Counted from the first letter of the stretch, positions 16,746 through 26,136 are shown. The stretch is 64,000 nucleotides of DNA from Clostridiales bacterium (GCA_003150035.1 QALR01000001.1:1-64000); one strand, 5' to 3'. Notes: a model not told the origin generated them from the letters alone. Made by a program: numbers and translations.

Positions 16746-19472
16746 ATGTCACTAGCAGATAAGCTATTCGGAACCTATAGCGAAAGACAAATCAAAAAAA
16801 TAATTCCGACAGTAGATAAAATTGAAGTGCTCGCCCAGACTTATGCCGCGATGGGGGACGGAGAGCTTCGGGGGATTACCGATAAACTTCGCGCTCGCCT
16901 TGCGGCCGGAGAAACGCTAGAGGATATCCTGCCGGATGCCTTTGCCGCCGTGCGTGAGGCGGCGGATCGGGTGCTTGGCAAGCGGCCGTTCCGCGTCCAG
17001 CTCATTGGAGGTATCATCCTGCATCAGGGACGTATTGCGGAAATGAAAACCGGCGAGGGGAAAACACTGGTCGCGACGATGCCGGCCTATCTGAACGCGC
17101 TTGGCGGAAAAGGCGTGCATATCGTGACCGTCAACGATTATCTAGCGCGGCGGGACAGCGAGGAAATGGGCAAGGTTTATGGCTTCCTTGGCCTGAAAAC
17201 GGGGCTTATCGTGCACGGACAGACATCAGAGGAAAAACGCGCGGCCTACGCGGCGGATATTACTTACGGTACCAATAATGAGATAGGCTTTGACTATCTT
17301 CGTGACAATATGGTTATCTATAAGGAATCGCTGACCCAACGCGGCTACGCGTTTGCCATTGTAGACGAGGTCGACTCCATTCTCATCGACGAGGCGCGCA
17401 CACCGCTTATTATCTCCGGACGCGGCGCCCAGTCGAATGAGCTTTATCAGAAGGCGGAAAGCTTTGTGCGCGGACTGCGCGCGTACAAGGTGAAAGAAAT
17501 GGATACCAAGTCCGACAACGAGAACGTAGAAGAGGACTATATCATTGATGAGAAGGCGAAGCGGACGGTCCTCACACGCCACGGGGTGGAGAAGGCGGAA
17601 GCCTTTTTCGGATTGGAAAATCTCTCGGATCCGGAGAATGTCACGATCAACCATCATATCATGCAGGCGCTGCATGCGCACGGCGTCATGAAACGGGATG
17701 TGGACTACGTCGTGACTCAGGACGGGAAGGTGCTCATTGTCGATTCGTTCACGGGGCGCATTATGCCGGGACGCCGCTTTTCGGACGGGCTGCATCAGGC
17801 GATTGAGGCAAAAGAAAACGTTAAGATTCAAAATGAAAATCAGACGCTCGCGACGATTACCTTCCAGAATTTCTTCCGGCTTTACGGTAAGCTGTCTGGC
17901 ATGACGGGAACAGCACTGACGGAGGAAAATGAATTCCGTGAGATTTACGGGCTAGACGTCGTAGAGGTTCCAACCAACCGTCCCATGATTCGTCACGACT
18001 TCCATGATGTCGTTTACAAGAACCAAGCGGGCAAATACCGTGCGATTATCGCTCAAATTGAAGAATGCCACAAAAAAGGACAGCCTGTGCTCGTCGGCAC
18101 GGTTTCCGTGGATAAATCCGAGTATCTTTCCTCTTTGCTGAAAAAACACGGCATCCCCCATAATGTGCTCAACGCCAAGCAGCATGAAAGAGAAGCGGAG
18201 ATTGTCGCACAGGCGGGCAAGCTCGGAGCCGTTACGATTTCAACGAACATGGCAGGGCGCGGTACGGACATCATGCTCGGCGGAAATCCGGAATTTCTTG
18301 CCAGAACCGACCTCAAGAAAAACGGATACAGCGAGGAGGAAATTGTGGCGGCCACCGGTATGTCCGATGAAATTGACGAGCGGTGTGCCGAGGCGCGTGC
18401 TCTTTATCACGAGAATTTAGAGAAATATAGGGCGCAAATCGCGCCGGAGGCAGACCGCGTGCGCGCGGCTGGCGGGCTTTTCATCCTGGGAACCGAACGC
18501 CATGAAAGCCGAAGAATCGACAACCAGCTTCGCGGGCGTTCGGGTCGTCAGGGAGATCCGGGGGAGAGCCGGTTTTATCTGTCGCTTGAGGATGACCTCA
18601 TGCGTCTGTTCGGCAGCGAGCGGATTCTCGGGATTATCAACAGGCTCGGACTGGAAGAGGATCAGCCGATTGACGCGAAGATTTTGTCGAATTCGATTGA
18701 GGGCGCCCAAAAGCGCTTGGAGGGAGAAAATTTTAACCGCCGCAAAACCGTGCTGGAGTACGACGATGTGATGAATCAGCAAAGAAACATCATTTATAAA
18801 CAGCGGCGTGAGGTTCTTGACGGCGAGGATATCAGCGCGACGATCCGGGGCATGTTAGAAAAGGCTGTCACGGAGAAACTGGATTTGGCGTCGGGAGAGC
18901 ATGGCTTCGACCCGGAGGCGGCGCGCGAGGCGCTGCTTTGGATTACCACTCCGGAGGACTTTCACGAGGGCGTGACAAGGCAAGAGCTGGAGCAGACACT
19001 GATAGGCCGCGTCCATGCGCTTTATGAAAAACAGGAGTCGGTGTTCGGCGAGAGGATGCGTGAGCTTGAACGTGTCGCCCTGCTTCGTGCTGTTGACACG
19101 AACTGGATGGCGCACCTTGATGCGATGGATGACCTACGTGACGGAATAGGACTGAATAGCTTTGCCCATCGCAATCCTTTGACGGAATACCGGATCGCTT
19201 CCGGTGAAATGTTCGATGAGATGATTGATAAAATCCGCACGGATACTGTACGGATGGTGCTCTTTGCAAAGCCGGCGGAGGAGCTGCGCCGCAGAGAAGT
19301 TGCCAAGCAGAAAACCGCGGAGCTTGCCTCTGTAGGAGGCGGGAAGGAAAAGCCGCGCCCGGTCGTGCGGCGTGCGTCCGAGAAGGTAGGGCGCAATGAT
19401 CCGTGCCCATGCGGAAGCGGGAAAAAATATAAGCAGTGCTGCGGCAGACCGGGCGCCGACGGACAGAATTGA
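16746..19472 (+). CDS. secA: Protein translocase ATPase SecA
   Basis: Motor that pushes preproteins through SecYEG. The 908-residue protein has Walker A MKTGEGKTLVATM (near 99-111), the DEAD-like VDEVDSILIDEARTPL (about 208-223), GTVSVDKSE, the helicase motif TNMAGRGTDIMLGGN (about 501-515), and a C-terminal zinc motif CPCGSGKKYKQCC that binds SecB or ribosomes. The start is the ATG at 16746, with AAAGGA 6 bases upstream and the usual MSLADKLFGTYSERQIKKI; the reading frame extends 30 bases further upstream without a ribosome site. Confidence 0.98.
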   Translation: MSLADKLFGTYSERQIKKIIPTVDKIEVLAQTYAAMGDGELRGITDKLRARLAAGETLEDILPDAFAAVREAADRVLGKRPFRVQLIGGIILHQGRIAEMKTGEGKTLVATMPAYLNALGGKGVHIVTVNDYLARRDSEEMGKVYGFLGLKTGLIVHGQTSEEKRAAYAADITYGTNNEIGFDYLRDNMVIYKESLTQRGYAFAIVDEVDSILIDEARTPLIISGRGAQSNELYQKAESFVRGLRAYKVKEMDTKSDNENVEEDYIIDEKAKRTVLTRHGVEKAEAFFGLENLSDPENVTINHHIMQALHAHGVMKRDVDYVVTQDGKVLIVDSFTGRIMPGRRFSDGLHQAIEAKENVKIQNENQTLATITFQNFFRLYGKLSGMTGTALTEENEFREIYGLDVVEVPTNRPMIRHDFHDVVYKNQAGKYRAIIAQIEECHKKGQPVLVGTVSVDKSEYLSSLLKKHGIPHNVLNAKQHEREAEIVAQAGKLGAVTISTNMAGRGTDIMLGGNPEFLARTDLKKNGYSEEEIVAATGMSDEIDERCAEARALYHENLEKYRAQIAPEADRVRAAGGLFILGTERHESRRIDNQLRGRSGRQGDPGESRFYLSLEDDLMRLFGSERILGIINRLGLEEDQPIDAKILSNSIEGAQKRLEGENFNRRKTVLEYDDVMNQQRNIIYKQRREVLDGEDISATIRGMLEKAVTEKLDLASGEHGFDPEAAREALLWITTPEDFHEGVTRQELEQTLIGRVHALYEKQESVFGERMRELERVALLRAVDTNWMAHLDAMDDLRDGIGLNSFAHRNPLTEYRIASGEMFDEMIDKIRTDTVRMVLFAKPAEELRRREVAKQKTAELASVGGGKEKPRPVVRRASEKVGRNDPCPCGSGKKYKQCCGRPGADGQN

Positions 19473-19537
19473 AGGTGCGTTTCCGCAAAGGAAAAATAAA
19501 AAAGTAGACCGGCAAAGCCGGCGAAGGGAGGTTTTCT

Positions 19538-20209
19538 ATGGGCTTTGGATGGATGTTTCTTGGATATCTGCTGCTTTTGAAAACCAACGTCGAGATTCTT
19601 GGCATTCCGGTGGATATTACCCCGGATCTTGTCGGTTTTCTTCTCATGACCCGCGGATTTTCTGTTGCATCCCGGTATTGTGAATGCTTCCGTTTGACGA
19701 GGATCCTTTCCATTGCCGGAATCCCGGCCTCTGCCGTTGTGATTCTCGTCAATACCGCGAGCGCCCTCGAGCTTTTTACACTTTCTGAAGCATTTGCGGC
19801 GGTGCTTTCCTATGTCTATGCGTTTTTCCTTCTTATCTTCACCTTGTGTTTTTTGCGCTCTCTCTATCAGATTACAGACGAAACGGGTCTCGAGAAACAG
19901 AAGAAAAAAGCGGTCCGGTGTATGGTTTATACCGTTATCCTGTTTTTTGTTGAGCACGCGCTCAGCGATCTTTTGGAAATGTTCGGCGCGGATCCTGTTC
20001 TGCTCCGGGCGTCGTCGTTTGAGATGCTGGCGGGAGCTGTCTATGTCCTTATTAACGTCTCCTTAGTATTTTCCTGCTATATGTGGATTTGTCTTGAAGG
20101 AGACGAGGATATGCCCGATACAAGAAAACATCGTTATAAAACACCGTTCGATTATTTTGACAAAAAGAAACAAGAGAGCGGCGCGCCCAGAAAAAACAAA
20201 CGAAAATAA
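19538..20209 (+). CDS. Unknown multi-helix membrane protein (paralogue of next gene's N-terminus)
   Basis: I do not recognise the family. The 223-residue protein begins MGFGWMFLGYLLLLKTNVE, and hydrophobic segments suggest about five or six membrane helices, with a charged C-terminal tail (DYFDKKKQESGAPRKNKRK) in the cytoplasm. The motif DITPDLVGFLLMTRGF near 27-42 closely resembles DVLPDVIGYLLILKGL in the next gene, so the two share a domain. Start ATG at 19538 with GGGAGG 7 bases upstream. It lies between secA and a run ending in signal peptidase, which suggests, but does not show, an envelope or export role. Confidence 0.75.
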   Translation: MGFGWMFLGYLLLLKTNVEILGIPVDITPDLVGFLLMTRGFSVASRYCECFRLTRILSIAGIPASAVVILVNTASALELFTLSEAFAAVLSYVYAFFLLIFTLCFLRSLYQITDETGLEKQKKKAVRCMVYTVILFFVEHALSDLLEMFGADPVLLRASSFEMLAGAVYVLINVSLVFSCYMWICLEGDEDMPDTRKHRYKTPFDYFDKKKQESGAPRKNKRK

Positions 20210-20248
20210 TCGGCCGGGTCCTATGGTTTGGGGGTGGAAAGAATACAA

Positions 20249-21808
20249 ATGAATATTGGATATATCATGGCGGGCTGCCTATTTCTATTCAATCCGACCG
20301 TCAATCTTATCGATGTGCTGCCGGATGTTATCGGATATCTTTTGATTCTGAAAGGATTATATAAACTTGCCGATTTAAATGGAAAGATCAAGGCGGCCCG
20401 GCAAAAATTCAAGGCTGCTGTTTGGATTGCTTCCGGAGAATTGTTGGTGATGCTTGCTGCCTCTGTGCTAGAGGCCACATGGTATCTTGTCTTTTCTTTT
20501 GTGTTTTGTGTACTGAAGCTCATCTATCTCATTCCTGCGTTTGTGAATCTTTTTGAAGGAATTTCGTATCTTGAAATGCGGCTCACCAATCACAAAGCGC
20601 AACGGCAAACGGTAGCCAAGCCGCGATTCGGCGGCGTATTTGATAAAACCGAGTTTCCCGACGGTACGGCATATTTTGAACTATATGAGAAGAAAAATGC
20701 TCCGAATTCGGTACCGTTTTTTGAGCAGAGAATTTCTTTTGCCGGAGGAGATGAGAGACTGTGCATGGCGGATGCCGGTTTTTCCTCACGTACGGCAGAT
20801 AGGACTGTTTATCTTTATGAGTCAGACGAGGCGCGTGTTTTCAGCGTGATTTTTGTGATTGTCCATGCGGCATGCGCCTGTCTTCCGGAGTTTACGGCGA
20901 TTGCTGGTATGGGGGAATCTGTCACGTCGAACCCGGTGGATTTTTCCGGTATGCGAACCATTCTGGCGTTTTTGCTTGCCGGTGTTTCCGTGATTTTCGG
21001 TATTCTTTGGCTTGTCCGTATGCTTCGTTATTTTGACGGTTTCCGCCGTGATCGTGCGTTTATCCGGACACTCGAAGAAAAATATGAGTCGGAAATTGTG
21101 CCGGACGTTTTGCTTTGGACAAAGAGAAAAACCCATGCGTTTTGCACGCTGTCTATTGTTGCATTTGCCTTTTTTATGTGTTTGCCGATAAGTGGTATCA
21201 GCATAGGGGGGCGCTTGGTGGATTCTTTTTACTTTGTTCCGGAGTTTTTGTGGGGCGTGGTTATGCTTGCTGCTTTTCGCGCGGCGGGCGAATATGCGCC
21301 GCGCCGCCGCGTAGCCTCCGTTAAGGCGGCGTTGTTTGTTCCGTTTTCCGCAGCCAGTTATGTGCTGCTATATATTTATTCTGAACGATTTGCGGGAAGC
21401 GCGTTTCCTTATGAGGAGGAAGGCTTTTTTCCAGTGTATATCGCTTTCATGATTTGCTTTGCTTTCGCGATGGTTTCGTTTTCTTTGCTAGTAGCGGAGA
21501 AAAAGAAGGTTTATCTGCGTCTCGCGGCGCGATGCACAGAGCTTTCTTCGGCGGGACTTTTCGAGATGTCGGCGCAAAAGCAGGAAGAGAGGCTTTCAGC
21601 GCTTACTCGCAGAGTGGGGCGCTATGCCGCCTTGGAATATTTATATGCGTGTTTCAGTGTTCTCTGTATGGCGGCGGTGCCTTTTGGAGAGGAATCGGAA
21701 ATTTTTGCTCTTTCATGGTTTTTCAGACTGATGTTCGGAATCATTCTGATGATTTATTCTGCCGCCATCGCGGGAAATCTTCATGATGAATTGGAAAGGG
21801 TGGTATAA
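20249..21808 (+). CDS. Unknown large membrane protein with the same N-terminal domain
   Basis: 519 residues, family not recognised. Residues 1-115 form a helical membrane domain (MNIGYIMAGCLFLFNP, VLPDVIGYLLILKGL) related to the previous protein. A soluble stretch of about 80 residues follows (about 118-198), then seven or so further membrane helices separated by charged loops. The ATG at 20249 is preferred over TTG 20228 and GTG 20234 because the conserved domain begins there. The stop codon lies 3 bases before the lepB start, so the two are almost certainly co-transcribed. No catalytic motif was seen. Confidence 0.72.
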   Translation: MNIGYIMAGCLFLFNPTVNLIDVLPDVIGYLLILKGLYKLADLNGKIKAARQKFKAAVWIASGELLVMLAASVLEATWYLVFSFVFCVLKLIYLIPAFVNLFEGISYLEMRLTNHKAQRQTVAKPRFGGVFDKTEFPDGTAYFELYEKKNAPNSVPFFEQRISFAGGDERLCMADAGFSSRTADRTVYLYESDEARVFSVIFVIVHAACACLPEFTAIAGMGESVTSNPVDFSGMRTILAFLLAGVSVIFGILWLVRMLRYFDGFRRDRAFIRTLEEKYESEIVPDVLLWTKRKTHAFCTLSIVAFAFFMCLPISGISIGGRLVDSFYFVPEFLWGVVMLAAFRAAGEYAPRRRVASVKAALFVPFSAASYVLLYIYSERFAGSAFPYEEEGFFPVYIAFMICFAFAMVSFSLLVAEKKKVYLRLAARCTELSSAGLFEMSAQKQEERLSALTRRVGRYAALEYLYACFSVLCMAAVPFGEESEIFALSWFFRLMFGIILMIYSAAIAGNLHDELERVV

Positions 21809-21811
21809 AGT

Positions 21812-22405
21812 ATGGATGAAAATAAAATAGCAGAGGAAGCAACGTCCTCTCCGGAGAGGAAAAAGCCCTCGCTTATGGCGAACCTTTACGATTGGTTTGA
21901 GGTGCTCTGTGTCGCGGCGGTCATTGTCGTTTTGATCTTTACCTTCGTCGGACGCATGGCGACAGTTAACGGCTCTTCCATGTCCGATACGCTTCTGTCC
22001 GGCGACAGGCTGATTGTAACCAACCTTTTTTATACGCCGGATCGTTACGATATTGTCGTCGTGCAAAAAAAGGATGGATATTATTCCGACGAGCTGCTTG
22101 TAAAGCGTATCATCGCCAAGGGCGGAGAAACGATCACCTTTGATTTTGATAATTGGACGGTTACGGTGGATGGGATCACGCTTTATGAGCCGTATGTCAA
22201 ACGGATATTCGGCAGCATGGAAAGAGAGGACATTGACGGCTACACCGTAACGGTGCCGGAGGGCTGCTATTTTGTCATGGGAGACAATCGGAACGGCTCG
22301 ACGGACAGCCGCTCGGATCTTGTCGGCTTTGTAAAGGAAAGCGAGATTGTCGGGCACGCGGTCTTCCGCCTTTTTCCGCTGAACGCAATCGGCACTTTGG
22401 ACTGA
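21812..22405 (+). CDS. lepB: Signal peptidase I
   Basis: Membrane serine protease that cleaves signal peptides of exported proteins. One N-terminal membrane helix (about residues 29-47) precedes the catalytic domain. The catalytic serine is in NGSSMSDTL (near 56) and the general-base lysine in LVKRIIAKGG (near 95); GDNRNGSTDSR is the conserved family box near 151. 197 residues is typical for Gram-positive enzymes. It is the start of the common lepB-rbgA-rnhB-yraN order, with 18 bases to rbgA. Confidence 0.95.
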   Translation: MDENKIAEEATSSPERKKPSLMANLYDWFEVLCVAAVIVVLIFTFVGRMATVNGSSMSDTLLSGDRLIVTNLFYTPDRYDIVVVQKKDGYYSDELLVKRIIAKGGETITFDFDNWTVTVDGITLYEPYVKRIFGSMEREDIDGYTVTVPEGCYFVMGDNRNGSTDSRSDLVGFVKESEIVGHAVFRLFPLNAIGTLD

Positions 22406-22423
22406 CGGACAAAAGGAGTTTTT

Positions 22424-23296
22424 ATGCCTTCTGAACAGATACAGTGGTTTCCGGGGCACATGGCGAAAACGCGCCGGATGATTTCGGAGGCCTTAACGGA
22501 TGTTGACATCGTTTTGGAGCTTTTGGATGCGCGAATCCCGGAAAGCTCTGAAAACCCGGAGATCGCGGGACTGACCGCCGGGCGTCCGCGCCTTGTGCTG
22601 CTTTCCAAGGCGTCGCTTGCGGACCCCGTTATGACGGCGCGATGGAAAGCCTATTTTCGGGAGACGGGAAGAGAATGTCTTTTCTATGACTGTCACACGG
22701 GAGAGGGAATCTCCGGGATTCCACGGGAGCTGCGCCGCCTGTGCGCGGGAAAGCTTGAAAGATATCGGGAGCGCGGCATGGAGGGCAGGAAGCTGCGCGC
22801 CATGATCGTCGGAATTCCGAATGTGGGGAAAAGCTCGCTTATCAATCGTCTTTCTTCTGCCGGCAAAGCCAAGGTGGAGGACCGGCCGGGTGTGACGCTG
22901 CGCAAGCAATGGGTGACAACCTCTCTTGGATTTGACCTTCTTGATATGCCGGGGGTGCTTTGGCCGAAGTTCGATGACCGCAGGGTGGGGGAAAACCTGG
23001 CGCTGACGGGCGCTATCCGCGATGAGGTCATGGATGTGGAAATGTTGGCGTCGGTTCTTTGCGGCAGACTGCGTATCCGGTATCCGAAGCTTTTCTGCGA
23101 GAGATACCGGCTGACTCCTGAGAAAATCGAACCGCTTACGGATGATGAGCTGCTTATGGAGGTCGGGCGCCGGCGCGGTTTCCTTATTTCCGGCGGCGAG
23201 GTGGATACCCTTCGCACCGCCGGCATGCTGCTCGATGAGTTCCGTGCCGGGAAAATCGGGCGCATTACGTTGGAGGAACCGGAGAAAGCCCTGTGA
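22424..23296 (+). CDS. rbgA: Ribosome biogenesis GTPase YlqF/RbgA
   Basis: Circularly permuted GTPase for late assembly of the 50S ribosomal subunit. The family start IQWFPGHMAKTRRMI, the G1 loop GIPNVGKSSLIN (about 129-140), the G2 threonine in GVT and the G3 motif DMPGVLWPKF are present. The G4 motif, normally NKxD, reads SKAS here (LLSKASLAD, near 62-70), so both the asparagine and the specificity aspartate are changed. The C-terminal RNA-binding region is of normal length (290 residues in all). Start ATG at 22424 with AAAGGAG. Confidence 0.95.
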   Translation: MPSEQIQWFPGHMAKTRRMISEALTDVDIVLELLDARIPESSENPEIAGLTAGRPRLVLLSKASLADPVMTARWKAYFRETGRECLFYDCHTGEGISGIPRELRRLCAGKLERYRERGMEGRKLRAMIVGIPNVGKSSLINRLSSAGKAKVEDRPGVTLRKQWVTTSLGFDLLDMPGVLWPKFDDRRVGENLALTGAIRDEVMDVEMLASVLCGRLRIRYPKLFCERYRLTPEKIEPLTDDELLMEVGRRRGFLISGGEVDTLRTAGMLLDEFRAGKIGRITLEEPEKAL

Positions 23297-23472
23297 AATC
23301 GGGAAAAAGAAACTTTCAGCAAAATCGGGAAAAGTCTTGCTAGGGCTTGGCAAAGAAAAATGCGGAGCGATACGATATCGGCTGACGTGCTAAGCGGATG
23401 GACAGTGCCAGGGGCAGCTTCGCAGGACCTATCAGACGCGTATTTCCAAAAGATAACGTGTGGAGAAAAACG

Positions 23473-24078
23473 ATGTTGGAATTTACTTATGAAAAGGAAT
23501 GCGGGACGCTAGGCTATCATGCCGTTTGCGGCATTGATGAGGCGGGACGCGGACCGCTTGCCGGCAATGTTGTGGCGGCGGCGGTGATTCTGCCGGACGG
23601 ATTTTGCGAGCCGGGGCTCAACGATTCCAAAAAGCTTTCGGAGAAAAAGCGGGAAGCGTTGTATGAGATCCTTGTGCGGGAGGCGATTTATGCCATCGCA
23701 TGGGCAACGCCTGCGGAAATCGACCGGCTCAATATTCTGAACGCAACGATGCTTGCGATGAACCGCGCCGTGGCTGCACTTCCTGTTTCTGCAGACTTTG
23801 CGCTTGTGGACGGCAATACGGCGAGGGGCTTTTCCATCCCGACGAAAACCGTTGTCGGCGGGGACGCAAAATGTCCGTCGATTGCGGCGGCGTCTATTCT
23901 CGCAAAAGTTACCAGAGACAGGCAATGCCGGGAGCTGGATGCGCGTTATCCGGCGTATGGATTCGCACGGCATAAGGGCTATCCCACGAAGGAACACATG
24001 GAAAAGGTGCGGGAGCTTGGTCCATGTCCGGAGCACAGACGAAGCTTTTTGTCATTTGCAGGCTATGAAAAACCATGA
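23473..24078 (+). CDS. rnhB: Ribonuclease HII
   Basis: Cleaves RNA in RNA-DNA hybrids and removes misincorporated ribonucleotides. The active-site start GIDEAGRGPLAG (D22, E23), LNDSKKLSEKKRE, and VDGN with ASILAKVTRDR are all visible in 201 residues. The start chosen is ATG 23473 with GGAG upstream; the open frame back to 23398 has no ribosome site. The preceding 175 bases after rbgA carry no gene that I can see. yraN overlaps its 3' end by 14 bases. Confidence 0.95.
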   Translation: MLEFTYEKECGTLGYHAVCGIDEAGRGPLAGNVVAAAVILPDGFCEPGLNDSKKLSEKKREALYEILVREAIYAIAWATPAEIDRLNILNATMLAMNRAVAALPVSADFALVDGNTARGFSIPTKTVVGGDAKCPSIAAASILAKVTRDRQCRELDARYPAYGFARHKGYPTKEHMEKVRELGPCPEHRRSFLSFAGYEKP

Positions 24079-24448
24079 AATCGGTATGGCCGGCGAGGCC
24101 CTGGCATGTGAATATCTTATCTCACGCGGTTATTCGATTGTCTGCCGCAATTACCGGAGCGGGCACCTGGAAACCGATATCATCTGCGAGAATGCCACCC
24201 ATATTTTGTTTGTGGAGGTAAAAAGCCGGCTTTGCCGCGGTACCCCGTCGAGATTCGGACGGCCCGGGGCAGCGGTGGATGCAAGAAAAAAGCAGCACAT
24301 AACAGCGTGTGCCGAGGAATATATTTATAAAAACAAGCCGATAAAAAAGCCGCGTATCGACGTTATTGAGGTGTATCTAACTCGTCGCGGCGGAAGGTAT
24401 ATTCTTGCCGAGGAGGGCATTCGACATATTGAAAACGCGTTGCTTTGA
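24065..24448 (+). CDS. yraN: UPF0102 protein YraN (endonuclease-like fold)
   Basis: 127 residues of the UPF0102 family, a nuclease-like fold of unclear role that usually sits beside rnhB. Conserved features: EIGMAGEALACEYLISRGY, RNYRSGHLETDII and the active-site-like FVEVKSR (about 55-61). The aspartate in ETDII plus the E-x-K in VEVK correspond to the catalytic D and E-x-K of related endonucleases. Translation starts at ATG 24065 inside the end of rnhB, so translational coupling is likely; the ribosome site is poor (GCAGG). Confidence 0.9.
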   Translation: MKNHEIGMAGEALACEYLISRGYSIVCRNYRSGHLETDIICENATHILFVEVKSRLCRGTPSRFGRPGAAVDARKKQHITACAEEYIYKNKPIKKPRIDVIEVYLTRRGGRYILAEEGIRHIENALL

Positions 24449-24476
24449 TGTGGCGCACGCCCGGGAGGGGCTTTTT

Positions 24477-25406
24477 ATGAATCTATTTGATTTACACTGT
24501 GACACCCCATTTGAGCTTTATAAAAAACAAATGAGAATGGAGGACAGCCTCCTTCATATTTCTCTGAAAAAAGCGGAGGTCTATTCAAAATACGCGCAGG
24601 TCATGGCAATTTGGACGCAGCATTCGCTGGATAACGAGGAGGCATGGAAGCAGTTCCATGCCATATATCGGGATTTTATATCAAAAATTCCGGCGGATCA
24701 GGCGATGCTCTGTCGCTCATCGGCGGAGTTCCTACAGGCTAGGGCGCAGGGAAAACGAGCGTTTTTCCTTGCGGTGGAGGGCGCGAGCCTTCTTGATGGG
24801 AAAATCGAGCGGCTTGGGGAGCTTTATAAGCTGGGCGTGCGCTTCCTTACGCTGGTGTGGCGCGACTCCGATATCATCGGAGGGGCGTTCAACACATCGG
24901 ACCCGCTGACGCCGTTCGGCAGAGAGGTGGTGCGAGGCTGCTTTGCCCTCGGGATCACCGTCGATCTTTCCCATGCCTCAGATGCAGTCGCGAATGAGTG
25001 CCTCGCTCTTGCGCAGGAGAGTCGCCGTCCCGTCGTCGCCACCCATTCCAACAGCCGGCGCGTGTATCCGCATCCGCGCAATCTGACGGATGAGACGGCG
25101 AAAAGAGTCGCCATGACGGGCGGTCTTATCGGCATCAGCATGGCGCCGCAGCATCTGGATGAGCCAGGCGAGGCGAACATTCGGAGCGTGTGCCGGCATA
25201 TCCTGCATGATTTATCGCTTGGAATCGGGGATCATCTGGCTTTTGGCTGCGATTTTGACGGGATCGACAAAACGCCTGCCGGCATCCGGGATGTTTCAGG
25301 TCTTGTCGGGGTTGCCGCGGCCCTGAAAAGGGAAGGGGTTCCGGACGAAACCATACAGGCGCTTTTTTATGGCAATGCAGAGCGGTTTGTGCTTGCCAAT
25401 CTATAA
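24477..25406 (+). CDS. Membrane dipeptidase family (peptidase M19)
   Basis: Zinc-dependent dipeptidase of the renal dipeptidase family, 309 residues. Metal ligands are visible: FDLHCDTP (H7, D9), the bridging glutamate in AVEGAS (near 107), SHASD and ATHSNSR histidines in the second half, and FGCDFDGID near the end. There is no signal peptide, so it probably acts on imported dipeptides or cell-wall turnover products in the cytoplasm. Start ATG 24477 with GGGAGGGG. It follows yraN by 28 bases and may be the last gene of that operon. Confidence 0.92.
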   Translation: MNLFDLHCDTPFELYKKQMRMEDSLLHISLKKAEVYSKYAQVMAIWTQHSLDNEEAWKQFHAIYRDFISKIPADQAMLCRSSAEFLQARAQGKRAFFLAVEGASLLDGKIERLGELYKLGVRFLTLVWRDSDIIGGAFNTSDPLTPFGREVVRGCFALGITVDLSHASDAVANECLALAQESRRPVVATHSNSRRVYPHPRNLTDETAKRVAMTGGLIGISMAPQHLDEPGEANIRSVCRHILHDLSLGIGDHLAFGCDFDGIDKTPAGIRDVSGLVGVAAALKREGVPDETIQALFYGNAERFVLANL

Positions 25407-25441
25407 AGAATCGTTTGAGGGGAGCGGTTCGCTTCAGACGC

Positions 25442-25993
25442 TCATGTTTCATTAGGAGATTCCGCAAGGGAACGGAAAGCTTCGAGCAGAGCTTCCCCGT
25501 CTGTCGCACTCATGATCAGGATGACAATGTCTCCTGCTTTGTCTACATAAACAGCATCGTCGGGAAGGCCCGTGCAGATCCATTTCATAGGATTGGCATT
25601 TTTTCGAACGGCACTGGCAAGAGCGTCCACATCCTGTTCCTCTTTGGCTTGAATCAGGCAAAGGGAATAGGTAGTCGGGTTGATATTGGCTTCCGATGCG
25701 ATGGCGCGTTCAAATTCTATCTCTGTGCTGCCGAGAAAGTATTCGCAGTTGTCTGCGTCAATTTCTGTCGTTACAAGATATGTTGAAAAGTCCATGGAAT
25801 CGGGCTCCGGGACGGGCGCTTCTATGAGCTCGGTCAGCTGTTTGCTGTAACCTCCTTTTTGATAGATAGCGGAGAGGATTTCCTCAAGCGTCATTTCGGT
25901 AAAGGCTTTAGACGGTTCCTTTTCACCGCCGCAGGAAAGCAGGAATGCAGAAAGAAAAAGAAGGAAAAACAGGAGCACGGCATATTTTTTCAT
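25442..25993 (-). CDS. DUF4358-type lipoprotein
   Basis: A 183-residue lipoprotein: signal MKKYAVLLFFLLFLSAFLL followed by the lipobox cysteine (LLSC, residue 21). The rest resembles the DUF4358 family of Clostridia, with the pattern YSLCLIQAKEEQDVDALASAV, then NPMKWICTG, VYVDKAGDIVILIMS near the C-terminus. Function is unknown for the family. The start ATG at 25993 has AAGGGG upstream. It converges with the dipeptidase gene; the gap of 35 bases shows only a weak hairpin. Confidence 0.78.
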   Translation of the reverse strand: MKKYAVLLFFLLFLSAFLLSCGGEKEPSKAFTEMTLEEILSAIYQKGGYSKQLTELIEAPVPEPDSMDFSTYLVTTEIDADNCEYFLGSTEIEFERAIASEANINPTTYSLCLIQAKEEQDVDALASAVRKNANPMKWICTGLPDDAVYVDKAGDIVILIMSATDGEALLEAFRSLAESPNET

Positions 25994-26105
25994 GAAAGAT
26001 ACCCCTTATGTTAGATTTTTAGAATGGAGAGAACATGATATCAGACTCTCATTCTTATATTCATTGTCGTATAGAACGACCGAAAAACTCACTGAAAAAT
26101 AAAAA

Positions 26106-26131
26106 AGCGGAAAAGCGTTCGCTTTTCCGCT
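26106..26131 (-). terminator. Terminator of the DUF1540 gene
   Basis: AGCGGAAAAGCG (26106-26117) pairs perfectly with CGCTTTTCCGCT (26120-26131) and is followed on the minus strand by TTTTTATTTTT. Confidence 0.9.
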
Positions 26132-26136
26132 GAAAT

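Noticed and set aside
19022..19957. 311-codon minus-strand frame
   Set aside because: Antisense to secA and its neighbour; composition is basic and low in structure.
23398..23472. Earlier start for rnhB
   Set aside because: No ribosome site; the conserved RNase HII sequence begins only after 23473.
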